DNA of 64,000 nt from Spirosoma aureum (GCF_011604685.1 NZ_CP050063.1:7915001-7979000); one strand, 5' to 3'. Numbered from the stretch's first letter, positions 26,578 through 36,883 are shown. The notes: generated by a model not told the origin, from the letters alone. Numbers and translations: made by a program.

Positions 26578-29500
26578 TTAATCTTCGGCGGGTAAGGTGT
26601 GCTGCTGACTTAGTTTCAGGTAATTAGCATGGTATTTTTTATTGGCCTTTACGCCAACGCTGGTTAGAACGCCACTCATAATGGACTTAATCCAGTAACC
26701 GAAAATAAACTTCTTCTGATCGCGGTCATAGAAGATCCGTGCTTCCTGTTGGTTCTTTTTCCGTAATATTTTGCTGGCTACAAAATTCTCGAATTTTATC
26801 AGCAGCGATCGCCGGGTTGTATCCTTATGGCCAAGCAGGCGAAGTTTTAGATTTTTGTAATAAAACCGCATATTACCAACCGACGCATATTTATTACCCG
26901 CAATACGCGCCATGATTGGTTCGAGATAGCCGTCTTCCAGATCAGCCGCAGCCATCGGATTAGTGATCGGGCTAAGCTCCGGCATGTTTAGATCCGACGT
27001 TCGCAGGAGCATGTGAAAGCCCGACAGCGAATCACCGTACGACTCTCGATAGTGTAGTCTTTTGATGTGTAAGCCCAGTAGTTTTGTGCTGGCCAGCAAC
27101 TTCAAACTATCGGTTGATTTAGTCGGTCGATTGGTAACCGTTTTCAGTGTACCATTGATGTCTTTCAGGGGAACAGTGCCTACCCGATTGGTTATTTTTG
27201 AGGTTTCATGGTAATTCACCTGGCTGTTGATCACACTAATCGAATCAATATGAAACGGCACTTTAATACCTGAGATTAACCGGGTTGGCATCAATTTATT
27301 AGGCAGAACGGCCGGGTCGGGCAATCGTTTATCGCGTGAAACATCCGTAATGATATTTTTAACGACAATATGATTGACAACAAGAGTTGAATCACGGTAC
27401 CAGCGGACTGCTTTAACACCATTTAACTGAGCCTGTTCTCCCTGTATGGTGATGTAGTCCGATTGCAGGTTCGGTGGAGTCATAAACTCCTCTTTGGTAA
27501 TCAGGGGACTTAGTTGAAAGTTATCAAGTTGCAGCCGCTCATACTTATGGTCCCAGCTTACCTTGCCCGCTTTTATGGTCGATCTGGCACTCTTAAACGA
27601 TAAGTCGGTAATCGCTACATTGGCATGGTCGACAAACGTTGGCCACGCCATTTTCTGACCAGCGGTCCAACGAAAATTCGGCATATCAATCGTTCCGGCA
27701 ACCCCTTTAATCCGAAGTTCTGGCGGAGTCGTATTTTTCTTCGACGTCAATGTGGGGTGCAGATCATGGAGCGTTAGATTAGCCAGCAGATGTGTGGTTA
27801 ATGATGGTTTCCCATCTTTGGTAGCCAATAGCTTTCCATTCGTTAGTTGAACATTGACCGACTGAACGGTTGTCTTTATTTTGGGCATGGCCAGTTTCAA
27901 ATCGGCCGGGCTCACACGTATCGAAGCAAATGTAGCATCTTCGTGTTTTCTGGCATGTATCGATTTAGCTTCTACATCAACTACGGTTTGCAGTTGAGTC
28001 GAATCCTTGCCTTTTTTAGTAATGAGGTTTAGTCGGGCCTGCTTTATGTTTAACTCATGAAGCGCCAGATTAAGGGGTATGGAAAATGCTTTTGCTGTCG
28101 CGGAAACACCTGATTGTTGTTTAGGCTCCGTAAGCATTGTCACCTCAGGCCGGTCCAGTAGCACTGAACTAAGGCTGATATTAGTAAAATCAGTGGATGG
28201 GAATGGGCCTTTAATCTGCATTTTCGGCAATACTACCTGCATTATTTTCCCCTGGCTATTAGCAGCGTAACGTATGTCCGAAAGGACTGTATGCTGATGA
28301 CTATGCAAGGCTATTTGTGCCACAGCGATCTGCTTGCCATTGGGTTGTCGGAAATATAAATTATTGAGATTACCCAGAAACTGCGCCCATCGGAAATAAG
28401 TTGGATCGGTAGTAAGTTCAGACACGTCAATTGTATAGCCCTCAAAACCGGCCAAAACATTTTTCGGCAACGAAGCTTTCAACTTGAGGTGATCAGCCAA
28501 TAACTTACGAATTCGCAATTTGGGCAATCCTTTAGCCTGCGGTTTGTCTGCAGATGCAACAACCGGCTCGGCAGCAGTTACTTTTGGCTTTATTTTGGCA
28601 TCAACCAATAAATCTTGCACCCGAACCTGATCGATCTGAATGACTTTGGTTTGCTGGAGTACATCCCAGCTAAAGGCTTCCCAATAGAGCTTACCGGCCG
28701 CTATAGTTATTCCACTAGCCAGATCAATCTGTAATTTATCGACCCAGTTAAAGCGATGTCTGCCGTTCATTCTATACCTGGAAAGTTGCATTTTCAAGCC
28801 ATTAGCAGCAACATTCATCTGCTCAACTTTTAGGTCAGCAATAGCCCGTTTAATCTTGATGAGCGAATCACTTGCCAGTAGATCCTTGACCATAATCAGG
28901 GCGTTCAACCCTTTTAATTCGGCATGTACGGGTTTCGTCTTCCCGGCTAATTTGTATTGACCACTGCCGTTTATAATATGAAATCGATCCACCCGAAGCA
29001 ACTCACCGAAGCTATTCAGCGTCTGATAGATATCCGTTTTTTTGCGCGTAACCGTGTCATGGTTCGCGGTGATTCGCGGCTTCGATGGCTCTTTTCGGGT
29101 AGCGATCAGTGTGATGTTCGGATTAACCAATTCGGCATCGGTAGCAACCAAACGCTTCCGGATTAAATCATCGAGACTAATGTTGTTCAGGCGCAGGGCT
29201 GGTGCGGTAAAAGTCATACCCTTACCGGCCACTTTTGGCGATGCGGGTCCATAATGAACATTCTTGAAAAGAACGTCATCATTTAGCAGAGTAAACCGTT
29301 CTACGCTGATTTTGAACAGACTATCTTTCGAAAAAAATGAGATGTTATTCAGGTTTAAATTAATACTATCCGTCGTTATGAGGTGTTCGTTCTGGGGATT
29401 AACCTTCAGATTGAAGATGTTTAGATTGGCCTTCTGAGTACCTGCTTTGAGGGCATTATTTTTGGGACTTCCCAGCAAAATTTCACCATCTTTTATTTCC

Positions 29501-30462
29501 GTGTAACGGATGGCAACGTTTTTGAAAAGGCTTTTAATGTTCGAGTGAATACTCGTGTCTTTTACAGGTACTCGTTGGGTAGTAAGTGGCAACGTAAGCA
29601 CAGGCCTTACGCAAATAAGCGTATCGAGCGATAATTCTCCTTTCTGGTAAATAGCCGGTAAATGCTTCGAGTTGAAGTAAAATTTCTCGGCCCGCAAAAT
29701 TACTTCGTCCTGTTCGGCAGTTGCAGGTTTATGAAAGTGTACGGAATCTATTTCAAACAACTGGCTTGCGCTTGAAAATCGCAGGCCTCTAAAACTTAGT
29801 ATATTTTTCCCGTCCGATAATACCCACCGTTGCCTCCCTAAGGCCAATTCCAGGTTATCAGAACCAAATAAGCGTTTGTCGTTATTATCTATTTTCAAAA
29901 AATTATGAACAGTCAGCGTAACGTTTTTAATACGTAACGGCTCAGCGCTGTTTCGCTTGAAAAGCGTTAACGACCCCTCCTGAATAACAAATGATTTAGC
30001 GTGTAAATGGTCTAAGGTTTTCTGTAGATTTTCCAGAATCATTGAGGTATGAAAACTGGTCTGGTGACGGTTTTTTTCGTGGACTTTATAATCATGAATA
30101 ACGACTTCGGGTTTCTCAATCAGAAAGCTATCGATCAATAATCGTTTATTAACCAGCAGTTCCCGCCAGGATTCGATAGACAAATGAGCTTTGGGGATCT
30201 TTACGTCATAGTACACTGGTACATTCCTGGTATCTTTTCGGGTAAACACCAAATCATCAATCCTGACGGTTTTATCAAAAATTGAGAGCTTAATGTCCTT
30301 GCTGTTCAATGCATAACCACCCTTGGTTTGTTTCCAAACGGCGAACTCCATTACATCCTTTAACTTACTGACCAGAATAAAATAGGCTACACCCACTATC
30401 AGAAAGGGAATAGCCGCTAGAAGTAGAAGTAGTTTAACCCAGCGCTTCAAAGATATATTCAT
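26578..30462 (-). CDS. giant AsmA/TamB-like envelope protein
   Basis: 1294 residues. One N-terminal TM anchor (KLLLLLAAIPFLIVGVAYFI) is followed by a very long beta-rich periplasmic region. Repeated phrases such as 'LLIDSFLIEKPEVVIHDYKV', 'ISLDDLIRKRLVATDAELVN', 'LLDRPEVTML' and 'ISVINSQVNY' are typical of AsmA-like proteins, in which stacked beta-strands form a hydrophobic groove thought to carry phospholipids between membranes. It is larger than E. coli AsmA (617 aa) and about the size of TamB. There is no TamA-like gene nearby. The family call is from pattern, not alignment. Confidence 0.65.
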   Translation of the reverse strand: MNISLKRWVKLLLLLAAIPFLIVGVAYFILVSKLKDVMEFAVWKQTKGGYALNSKDIKLSIFDKTVRIDDLVFTRKDTRNVPVYYDVKIPKAHLSIESWRELLVNKRLLIDSFLIEKPEVVIHDYKVHEKNRHQTSFHTSMILENLQKTLDHLHAKSFVIQEGSLTLFKRNSAEPLRIKNVTLTVHNFLKIDNNDKRLFGSDNLELALGRQRWVLSDGKNILSFRGLRFSSASQLFEIDSVHFHKPATAEQDEVILRAEKFYFNSKHLPAIYQKGELSLDTLICVRPVLTLPLTTQRVPVKDTSIHSNIKSLFKNVAIRYTEIKDGEILLGSPKNNALKAGTQKANLNIFNLKVNPQNEHLITTDSINLNLNNISFFSKDSLFKISVERFTLLNDDVLFKNVHYGPASPKVAGKGMTFTAPALRLNNISLDDLIRKRLVATDAELVNPNITLIATRKEPSKPRITANHDTVTRKKTDIYQTLNSFGELLRVDRFHIINGSGQYKLAGKTKPVHAELKGLNALIMVKDLLASDSLIKIKRAIADLKVEQMNVAANGLKMQLSRYRMNGRHRFNWVDKLQIDLASGITIAAGKLYWEAFSWDVLQQTKVIQIDQVRVQDLLVDAKIKPKVTAAEPVVASADKPQAKGLPKLRIRKLLADHLKLKASLPKNVLAGFEGYTIDVSELTTDPTYFRWAQFLGNLNNLYFRQPNGKQIAVAQIALHSHQHTVLSDIRYAANSQGKIMQVVLPKMQIKGPFPSTDFTNISLSSVLLDRPEVTMLTEPKQQSGVSATAKAFSIPLNLALHELNIKQARLNLITKKGKDSTQLQTVVDVEAKSIHARKHEDATFASIRVSPADLKLAMPKIKTTVQSVNVQLTNGKLLATKDGKPSLTTHLLANLTLHDLHPTLTSKKNTTPPELRIKGVAGTIDMPNFRWTAGQKMAWPTFVDHANVAITDLSFKSARSTIKAGKVSWDHKYERLQLDNFQLSPLITKEEFMTPPNLQSDYITIQGEQAQLNGVKAVRWYRDSTLVVNHIVVKNIITDVSRDKRLPDPAVLPNKLMPTRLISGIKVPFHIDSISVINSQVNYHETSKITNRVGTVPLKDINGTLKTVTNRPTKSTDSLKLLASTKLLGLHIKRLHYRESYGDSLSGFHMLLRTSDLNMPELSPITNPMAAADLEDGYLEPIMARIAGNKYASVGNMRFYYKNLKLRLLGHKDTTRRSLLIKFENFVASKILRKKNQQEARIFYDRDQKKFIFGYWIKSIMSGVLTSVGVKANKKYHANYLKLSQQHTLPAED

Positions 30463-30729
30463 CAGTTTAGTAGCTAGTGCTAGTAGAGTTTAAACCCTAA
30501 GGGCTTCGAAATAGGCCAATGCATTTAGGTCAGGTTCTATAAAATCAATCGCCAGTAAGCTTCTGCCAGTAGTTGTATGTCAGGGAAACTATCGCCCAAA
30601 AACGACGCTCAGCTAATGCAATGTACTGTTTTCGAGCAACTTCATTGCAATCAATCGGTAGTCAAAAGCGAAACAATCGTATACTGCACAGCCCGTTTAA
30701 ACCGATCAGCTTTTGCCGGACGCCTTAAA

Positions 30730-32184
30730 CTATAGATTATGAATGTATGAAAGTAAGAGACCAATGGCAACGTGATTCACTTTCGCATTGACCGGATCGC
30801 CTAACAATAAATTTGATTCCTTTGGCGTATCGAAATTAACCTCGGGCTTAAATGCGTTCGTGGTGCCATACGATAGTAGCAAACCGGGCCGAAAGCTAAA
30901 CTTTGGCCGCCGGATATTGGCTCCTAATTGTGCGTGGTAACTATTCCAGTTTGTTGTATAAGCGACGTAACCGCCTGTATCGGCAAACGATTTTTCATCG
31001 GCATATGAGAAGTCGGTCCGTATGGATACGTATCCCATAACGGATGGTTTCACCGGAAAGCTAATCCCTACCGCAACGTTCATTACGGCCTTCCGAACAT
31101 CTTTAAGTTTTAAGGAATTGGCTGTCGACGTGCTGCTTGAACCTGACGTATCGGATCGAATGAAGTACTCATTGCGGGGTGTAATAATGGAATAGTCTTT
31201 AAGTCGGGCAAAATACTCAGCAGCCAGGTAAAAACGGCCCCGTCCATAATCATAGCTGTAGCCTGCCGCCAGACTAAATGGAGTTTTGTAGTTTGACGTT
31301 AACTTCTCCTGACGCGTGTTAGCCAGCAAATTAATAGGCTCTACTGTTGGCGCCAACCGAATGTTCGAAACAACATAATCGGTCATGAGCGTTCCCCGGC
31401 TGAAAACACGCATTAGTGGCAACGTGGCCAATAAACCGACATGGTGCCTGGCCTGATTATAAGCGAACCCAATTTTAGGTTTCAGGCCCAGTTGCGTGTA
31501 GTCGACCCGATAAACAGCTTCCGTATTGGAGAATTCAGGAAAAAGCAAAGGCTTAGCCCCAACGGCTTGATTTAGCAAGGCCCGGCCACTATACTCAATA
31601 TCGAAGGTTTTCCGACGAACCTGTGCTTCAAGCGAGGCACCCACATATAGTTTTTCAGATAGCTTATAGCCCACACTAAATACCCCAGAAATCTCACTTA
31701 CCTGATTTACTTCGCTGAATTGACCGATATAATACTCCGAACCAGGGCTATATGCATCATTTAATACATTCATTTTCGTGTCCTGCCGCTGATTCATCCG
31801 ATTACTCAGTATGTAGTTGTTAATCAGTGCATAAGCTAGCACCAGCCGTTCATTCTTCTTTAACTTAAAACTCCCCGAATGCATTTGGGGTGAAATTCCG
31901 CCCGCTATTGATTTCAAATCCTTTCCTTTTCCCAGCGCGTCAATGATTCGGGTAGATTCAATCTGGTATAAACTCCCCGAAAACTCCAAAGCCGTTTTCG
32001 GGCGGATAGCCAGCAGAGCCGGATTATAAAAAAAGACACCGCTATCCTTTGTATCGGCAATGGTAGCACCGGGTGTCATTAAACCGCCAGGACCATAATT
32101 CGACGACCAATAATGCGAATCCTGTGCCACAGAATAATGAAAACTAAGCCTAACCAGGAGAATAATCGTAATGGTACGAAGCAT
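30730..32184 (-). CDS. outer-membrane beta-barrel protein (OmpP1/FadL-like)
   Basis: 484 residues. Signal peptide of about 20 residues (ending HYSVAQ), then alternating amphipathic strands throughout and a short aromatic C-terminal strand (GLLLSYIHNL). The early GGLMTPGATIADTKDSGVFF, YNPALLAI block and later FSVGYKLSEKLYVGASLEAQ are like the N-terminal and barrel parts of FadL/OmpP1 hydrophobic-compound channels. Alternatives are the broader PorP/SprF-like barrels. Single gene, divergent from topA across a 635-nt gap. Confidence 0.65.
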   Translation of the reverse strand: MLRTITIILLVRLSFHYSVAQDSHYWSSNYGPGGLMTPGATIADTKDSGVFFYNPALLAIRPKTALEFSGSLYQIESTRIIDALGKGKDLKSIAGGISPQMHSGSFKLKKNERLVLAYALINNYILSNRMNQRQDTKMNVLNDAYSPGSEYYIGQFSEVNQVSEISGVFSVGYKLSEKLYVGASLEAQVRRKTFDIEYSGRALLNQAVGAKPLLFPEFSNTEAVYRVDYTQLGLKPKIGFAYNQARHHVGLLATLPLMRVFSRGTLMTDYVVSNIRLAPTVEPINLLANTRQEKLTSNYKTPFSLAAGYSYDYGRGRFYLAAEYFARLKDYSIITPRNEYFIRSDTSGSSSTSTANSLKLKDVRKAVMNVAVGISFPVKPSVMGYVSIRTDFSYADEKSFADTGGYVAYTTNWNSYHAQLGANIRRPKFSFRPGLLLSYGTTNAFKPEVNFDTPKESNLLLGDPVNAKVNHVAIGLLLSYIHNL

Positions 32185-32819
32185 AGTGTATCAGTTAATA
32201 GGGTGTGACGTATGACTTAGCTGCTTGAAACGCATTTACAGACAAAAATTACCCGATCAAAATCAGCAGAGTTTAGAGAAAAAGGACACAAATCAATTCT
32301 GGTCAGTGTATAAATCCTGGTTTCTGCCAAACACAGCACCAAAGTGGAACGGAAACAGTCCAAAACTGCTTTATAACTAGCCAGTTAACATAGCAAGGAA
32401 TCTGGGTTGCGCTTTGCAACGTAGGTAATTGACTTTAATCGAGCTTACTTGGCACGATGTGTTACCCAATCTGGCGTTTAAATTAAATTTATATTGTCTT
32501 TGTTCGCTTACATCCTTTCACTTCCTATACCTTTAAGCTAACTTAAAAGCTATTTTTTTAAGAATTGCGATAACTTGTGTATACTAAAAAAGCTATGCAG
32601 AAACGAAATAAAAGGAGTTAACCGCTCATTTTCCTGGGCTCTATAAGTCCGGTCCGAACGTTGAGCTATTACATATTGTTATTTAACTATATATAATCTC
32701 CCGCCCTTATTTCGTCGTCCATGACTTGTCTGGTTGCACAAGTGAGAACTTTTGCGTCTATATTTGGCTCGGTCGATGAGGAAAGCCTAGCGGAGATATT
32801 TTCAACCTGAACACCAACT
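32185..32819. promoter_or_regulatory. divergent intergenic region upstream of topA
   Basis: 635 bases with no convincing gene. It must carry the promoters of the outer-membrane barrel gene (leftward) and topA (rightward). A/T-rich tracts occur at about 32475-32500 and 32540-32600, and a TATATATAATC stretch at 32690-32700 lies about 120 nt before topA. I could not fix a promoter with proper spacing. The region is long enough for a leader or small RNA, but I see no clear structure. Confidence 0.4.
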
Positions 32820-35489
32820 ATGTCGAAAAACTTAGTCATTGTGGAGTCGCCGGCGAAGGCGAAAACCATAGAAGGCTATCTGGGTAAGGACTTTACGGTG
32901 AAGTCTAGCTTCGGTCACGTACGCGATTTGCCCAAAGATGGGCTGGCTGTCGACGTGCTGAACGGCTTCCAACCGTCTTACGAAATTTCGCCCGACAAGA
33001 AAAAACTGGTTAGTGAGCTCAAATCGCTGGCTAAATCTGCCGAAGAAGTATGGCTCGCTACTGACGATGACCGCGAAGGGGAAGCCATTTCGTGGCATCT
33101 GAAAGAAGCGCTTGGTCTGCGTGATAACACCAAGCGTATTGTTTTCCGCGAAATCACGAAGAATGCTATCCAGAACGCCATTAAATCACCACGAACAATT
33201 GACGTTGATTTAGTGAATGCTCAGCAAGCCCGTCGAGTACTCGATCGGTTGGTGGGCTATGAGTTGTCGCCTGTATTATGGCGCAAAATTAAAGGTGGCA
33301 GTACGGGTTTGTCGGCCGGTCGTGTCCAATCGGTTGCTTTAAGGCTGGTTGTCGAACGCGAACGTGAAATCGACAAACACCAGTCGAAGTCATCATTTAA
33401 AGTAACGGCGCAATTCATCGTTGATGGCAGTAAAGTCCTGAACGCCGAACTGCCGAAGAACTTCGCAACGGCTGGTGAAGCACGGGCTTTTCTGGAAGCT
33501 TGTATCGGGGCTACGTTCACCATCAAGAATCTGGAGGTGAAACCCGCCAAGAAATCGCCCGCTCCGCCATTTACGACCTCAACCCTTCAGCAGGAATCTT
33601 CCCGCAAACTTGGCTATTCTGTTGACCGCACCATGCGGATTGCGCAGAATTTGTACGAAGCCGGTAAGATTTCGTACATGCGGACCGACTCAACCAGTCT
33701 GTCGCAGGAAGCTATCGATAAGGCAAAGGCTGAAATTGAAACTGAATTCGGCCCTAAATACGTACAGACCCGCCAGTTCAAGACCAAGAACGAATCGGCG
33801 CAAGAAGCCCACGAAGCCATCCGGCCAACGAACTTCAACGATCGTAATGCCGGAGCCGACCGCGATCAGAAACGATTGTACGAGCTGATCTGGAAACGAT
33901 CGATTGCCTCGCAAATGGCTGATGCGCAACTCGAACGCACGACGGTTACGATTAGTATCCGATTTGCCAATGGCGCAATAGCCACTGTTCAGGCTCATGT
34001 CGATGACAGTCCATTTGCCGATACTCCACCAACACAAGGACGGAGCTTCCCCAATGAGCTTATTGCGCAGGGAGAAGTGATCAAGTTCGACGGCTTTCTT
34101 CGCGTTTACCTCGAATCGAAAGACGACGAGGACGACGAAGACGCAAAAGGAATGTTGCCGCCGTTAACCATCGGCCAGATACTGAACCTTGGTCAGATGA
34201 AAGCTACCGAGAAGTTCACCCGCCCGCAACCGCGCTATGCTGAAGCATCACTGGTCAAAAAACTCGAAGAAATGGGCATCGGTCGACCATCGACTTATGC
34301 ACCAACTATTTCGACGATCATTAACCGGGGCTACGTCATCAAACAGGATAAACCGGGCCAGGAACGAAAATACACGGAGTATACGCTTCAGCGGGAACAG
34401 ATCAGTGAGACAAGTGGCAAAGAAACCTTCGGTTCTGAAAAAGCCAAGCTGTTTCCAACCAATACGGGGATCGTTGTCAATGACTTTCTGGTCGAATATT
34501 TCCCCGACATTGTCGATTATCAATTTACGGCAACAGTCGAGAAAGACTTCGACGAAATTGCCGATGGAAAAATGAACTGGCAGACAATGCTGGGAGATTT
34601 CTACGGTGATTTCCATAAGAACATCGAAGAAATCCAGGGCTCGTCTATCGTTTCTTTTAAGACCGGGGCGCGGGAGTTGGGTATCGATTCCCGAACGGGT
34701 AAAAAAGTATCGGCCCGTTTGGGTCGCTATGGTGCCTTTGCGCAGATCGGCGAATCTACCGACGACGAAAAACCGCAATATGCTAACCTGCGTGAAGGTC
34801 AGCTTATTGAAACGATTACATTGCAGGAAGCCCTCGACCTGTTTGCTTTGCCCCGCGAGGTTGGTTTCTTTGAAGATAAACCCATGACCATTGGTATCGG
34901 CAAGTTTGGGCCTTATGTGAAACACGACGACAAGTACGTTTCGCTAACCAAGGAAGACGACCCTTACTCCATCGATGCCGAACGGGCGATTCAGTTAATC
35001 CAGGCCAAGCGGGCAGAATCGATCAGCGAAGCTCTGGGTGAGTTTGAAGGCAAGCCGGTTAGCACGGGCAAAGGCCGTTTCGGGCCATATGTTAAATTCG
35101 AGGATAAGTACATTTCATTGCCTCGAAATGAATCGCTGGCGGGTTTAACACTCGATCGTGCGATTGAACTGATTCTGGCCAAGCGACAGATTGAAGCGAA
35201 TAAATACATTAAGGAATTCCCGGAAAATCCTGCTGTAAAGGTTGTCAATGGCCAATATGGGCCTTATCTGGCCGTTGGGAAGCGTAATGTCAAAATCCCG
35301 AAAGATGTTGACCCCACTACGCTAACTCTGGAAGACTGCCTGAAACTGGCGGGCGACGATCCGGCTGCGGCTAAGTCTCCCGCTAAAAAAGCGGCCCCGG
35401 CAAAAGCAAAAGCGGCTGACGCAACGACCAAGAAACCAGCGGCTAAAAAGACGACGGCTACTGTAAAAAAAACAGCAGCGAAGAAGTAG
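32820..35489 (+). CDS. topA: DNA topoisomerase I
   Basis: 889 residues. A type IA topoisomerase that relaxes negative supercoils. The Toprim domain (about 1-115) starts VIVESPAKAKTIEGYLG and has DDDREGEAI; the active-site tyrosine is Y286 in SYMRTDSTS. After the core (to about residue 590) come four C-terminal Toprim_CRpt-type repeats with the GKFGPYVK pattern (about 620-845) in place of the Zn ribbons of E. coli TopA. The last ~40 residues are a Lys/Ala-rich tail (AAKSPAKKAAPAKAKAADAT) likely binding DNA or RNA. Followed by a strong terminator. Essential housekeeping gene. Confidence 0.97.
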   Translation: MSKNLVIVESPAKAKTIEGYLGKDFTVKSSFGHVRDLPKDGLAVDVLNGFQPSYEISPDKKKLVSELKSLAKSAEEVWLATDDDREGEAISWHLKEALGLRDNTKRIVFREITKNAIQNAIKSPRTIDVDLVNAQQARRVLDRLVGYELSPVLWRKIKGGSTGLSAGRVQSVALRLVVEREREIDKHQSKSSFKVTAQFIVDGSKVLNAELPKNFATAGEARAFLEACIGATFTIKNLEVKPAKKSPAPPFTTSTLQQESSRKLGYSVDRTMRIAQNLYEAGKISYMRTDSTSLSQEAIDKAKAEIETEFGPKYVQTRQFKTKNESAQEAHEAIRPTNFNDRNAGADRDQKRLYELIWKRSIASQMADAQLERTTVTISIRFANGAIATVQAHVDDSPFADTPPTQGRSFPNELIAQGEVIKFDGFLRVYLESKDDEDDEDAKGMLPPLTIGQILNLGQMKATEKFTRPQPRYAEASLVKKLEEMGIGRPSTYAPTISTIINRGYVIKQDKPGQERKYTEYTLQREQISETSGKETFGSEKAKLFPTNTGIVVNDFLVEYFPDIVDYQFTATVEKDFDEIADGKMNWQTMLGDFYGDFHKNIEEIQGSSIVSFKTGARELGIDSRTGKKVSARLGRYGAFAQIGESTDDEKPQYANLREGQLIETITLQEALDLFALPREVGFFEDKPMTIGIGKFGPYVKHDDKYVSLTKEDDPYSIDAERAIQLIQAKRAESISEALGEFEGKPVSTGKGRFGPYVKFEDKYISLPRNESLAGLTLDRAIELILAKRQIEANKYIKEFPENPAVKVVNGQYGPYLAVGKRNVKIPKDVDPTTLTLEDCLKLAGDDPAAAKSPAKKAAPAKAKAADATTKKPAAKKTTATVKKTAAKK

Positions 35490-35567
35490 ACATCAAGCAT
35501 TCTGTGGTCTGATGATTACGGGATATGCAAGCCTTACCGGCTTTAAATGGCTTCTGCTTTTATAGAC

Positions 35568-35604
35568 AAAAAAACGGCCTGCTTTTGAAGCAGGCCGTTT
35601 TTTT
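35568..35604 (+). terminator. rho-independent terminator of topA
   Basis: Perfect 17-bp stem (AAAAAAACGGCCTGCTT / AAGCAGGCCGTTTTTTT) with a TTG loop. The T7 run follows the GC stem on the plus strand and the A7 run makes it equally good on the minus strand, serving both topA and the convergent lipoprotein gene. Confidence 0.92.
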
Positions 35605-35633
35605 GTAGTCGTTCAGATTCCGAAAACCCTTAC

Positions 35634-36128
35634 TTACCGAATATTTACATTGAACGTACCGGCGGTCAATGTGCGTTTCTTAAGCCCTGTTGCATCAAAA
35701 GCAGTGAAACTGAAGGTTCCCGTCATGTAGGTAGCAGTTTTTTTCGTAATCGTTATTGTTCCGCTACCTCCATTAGTGGTTGAAAAATCTTCTTTATCTA
35801 AGGTAAGAATGCCAATGTTGACATTACTTAAAGGATAGGTTCCCTCAACAGCCGTATTGGGCAGAGCAAGGGCGACCACATCGCTGGATTTACTATCGAG
35901 CCCATAAATCGCATAGTAGCCATTGGCGCCCGTAAAGGATGACAGTGCATAAGCGAAGTCTGGCATATAATCCTTTCCATCAATCTTCACCTGAAAACCT
36001 ACCTGCGATTGGTTTGAAGTCGTTGTTTGGGTTGGGTTAGGTGTAACATCATCCGATTTTTTGCTGCACGAGCTGATACCGACGATACCAACGATAGCGA
36101 AGAGAATTACGATGCGAGAGGTTTTCAT
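35634..36128 (-). CDS. small putative lipoprotein
   Basis: 164 residues from the ATG at 36128. The signal peptide MKTSRIVILFAIVGIVGISSC ends in a lipobox with Cys at 21, followed by a polar linker (SKKSDDVTPNPTQTTTSNQS). The remainder is a single beta-rich domain (VGFQVKIDGKDYMPDFAYAL, LTLDKEDFSTTNGGSGTITI, TYMTGTFSFTAFD) similar in plan to the DUF6252-type Bacteroidota lipoproteins. The longer frame starting at 36233 adds residues without homology and is not preferred. Function unknown; monocistronic, convergent with topA. Confidence 0.8.
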   Translation of the reverse strand: MKTSRIVILFAIVGIVGISSCSKKSDDVTPNPTQTTTSNQSQVGFQVKIDGKDYMPDFAYALSSFTGANGYYAIYGLDSKSSDVVALALPNTAVEGTYPLSNVNIGILTLDKEDFSTTNGGSGTITITKKTATYMTGTFSFTAFDATGLKKRTLTAGTFNVNIR

Positions 36129-36553
36129 AAAAAATAGAGTGTTTAACATGTAGATCAGGTACGAAACAGATGAATGGTGATTGCTCTTTCGTTCGCTTGA
36201 CATGTCAAAACTACGACAACCGGAAAGGGTCAATAGATGAAACTATGTATCAGGAAGGTTTGGCTTTAAGTGCGGTGAGAATAGCCCAAAAAGTGGCAAA
36301 TCCGGGAAATCACTCGTTTCGATCAATGCCCATTGACTATAGTGCCTGTGCAATCGGCAAGCCATCCATAAAGCCCGGCCTGAGGTCTGTAATACTGTCC
36401 AGAAACGTACTTACCTTGTCCAGAAACGGACAAGATGAGAACTGACTTATACCTCAAATAGGCTATAATTAAGCAGAACCGACCTTTTTCGGGTTTGGCA
36501 AGGCATTTGTTTAGCAAATAACAAGAAAATATGAAAGACGATCATTGGCGATT
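36129..36553. promoter_or_regulatory. divergent intergenic region with an operator-like site
   Basis: 425 bases between the lipoprotein and the PadR gene. A 12-nt direct repeat TGTCCAGAAACG occurs at 36396-36407 and 36417-36428, exactly 21 nt apart (two helical turns). The second copy is part of a perfect inverted repeat CTTGTCC-N6-GGACAAG (36415-36434). A TATAAT box lies at 36464-36469, about 85 nt before the PadR ATG. The rest appears featureless. Confidence 0.6.
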
Positions 36554-36880
36554 ATGGGTAGAGCATATTTAGGCGAATTTGAAGAATTGGTCTTACTCAC
36601 CGTAGCCGTATTGGAAGGGGGAGCTTATGGCGTTACCGTAGCGGCCGAGCTGAAGCAACGCACCAACCGCACCATCAGTCTTAGTGGCGTACATATCGCC
36701 CTTTATCGTCTGGAAGAAAAAGGATTCGTGCAGTCAGAACTGGGTGGTGCTACAACGGCCAGAGGAGGCCGTAGAAAACGGCTTTTTGCCATCACGGCAT
36801 CAGGCAAACAGACGCTGGGCGAACTGAGGGAAGTTCGTAATCACCTGTGGGACTCCATTCCTAACCCTTCTGTGTCGTAA
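36554..36880 (+). CDS. PadR-family transcriptional regulator
   Basis: 108 residues. Starts best at the ATG at 36554 (MGRAYLGEFEELVLLTVAVL); a TTG at 36545 is possible. The winged helix runs through AYGVTVAAELKQRTNRTISL, SGVHIALYRLEEKGFVQSEL, with the wing in TARGGRRKRLFAITASGKQT. This short class lacks a long C-terminal dimerisation helix. It is followed after 3 nt by the permease gene, the standard Bacteroidota pairing, so it most likely autoregulates the unit through the inverted repeat at 36415-36434. Confidence 0.9.
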   Translation: MGRAYLGEFEELVLLTVAVLEGGAYGVTVAAELKQRTNRTISLSGVHIALYRLEEKGFVQSELGGATTARGGRRKRLFAITASGKQTLGELREVRNHLWDSIPNPSVS

Positions 36881-36883
36881 ATC

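Noticed and set aside
34248..34925. 225-codon minus-strand open frame inside topA
   Set aside because: Lies wholly within the topA core with no protein-like features. An artefact of codon bias.
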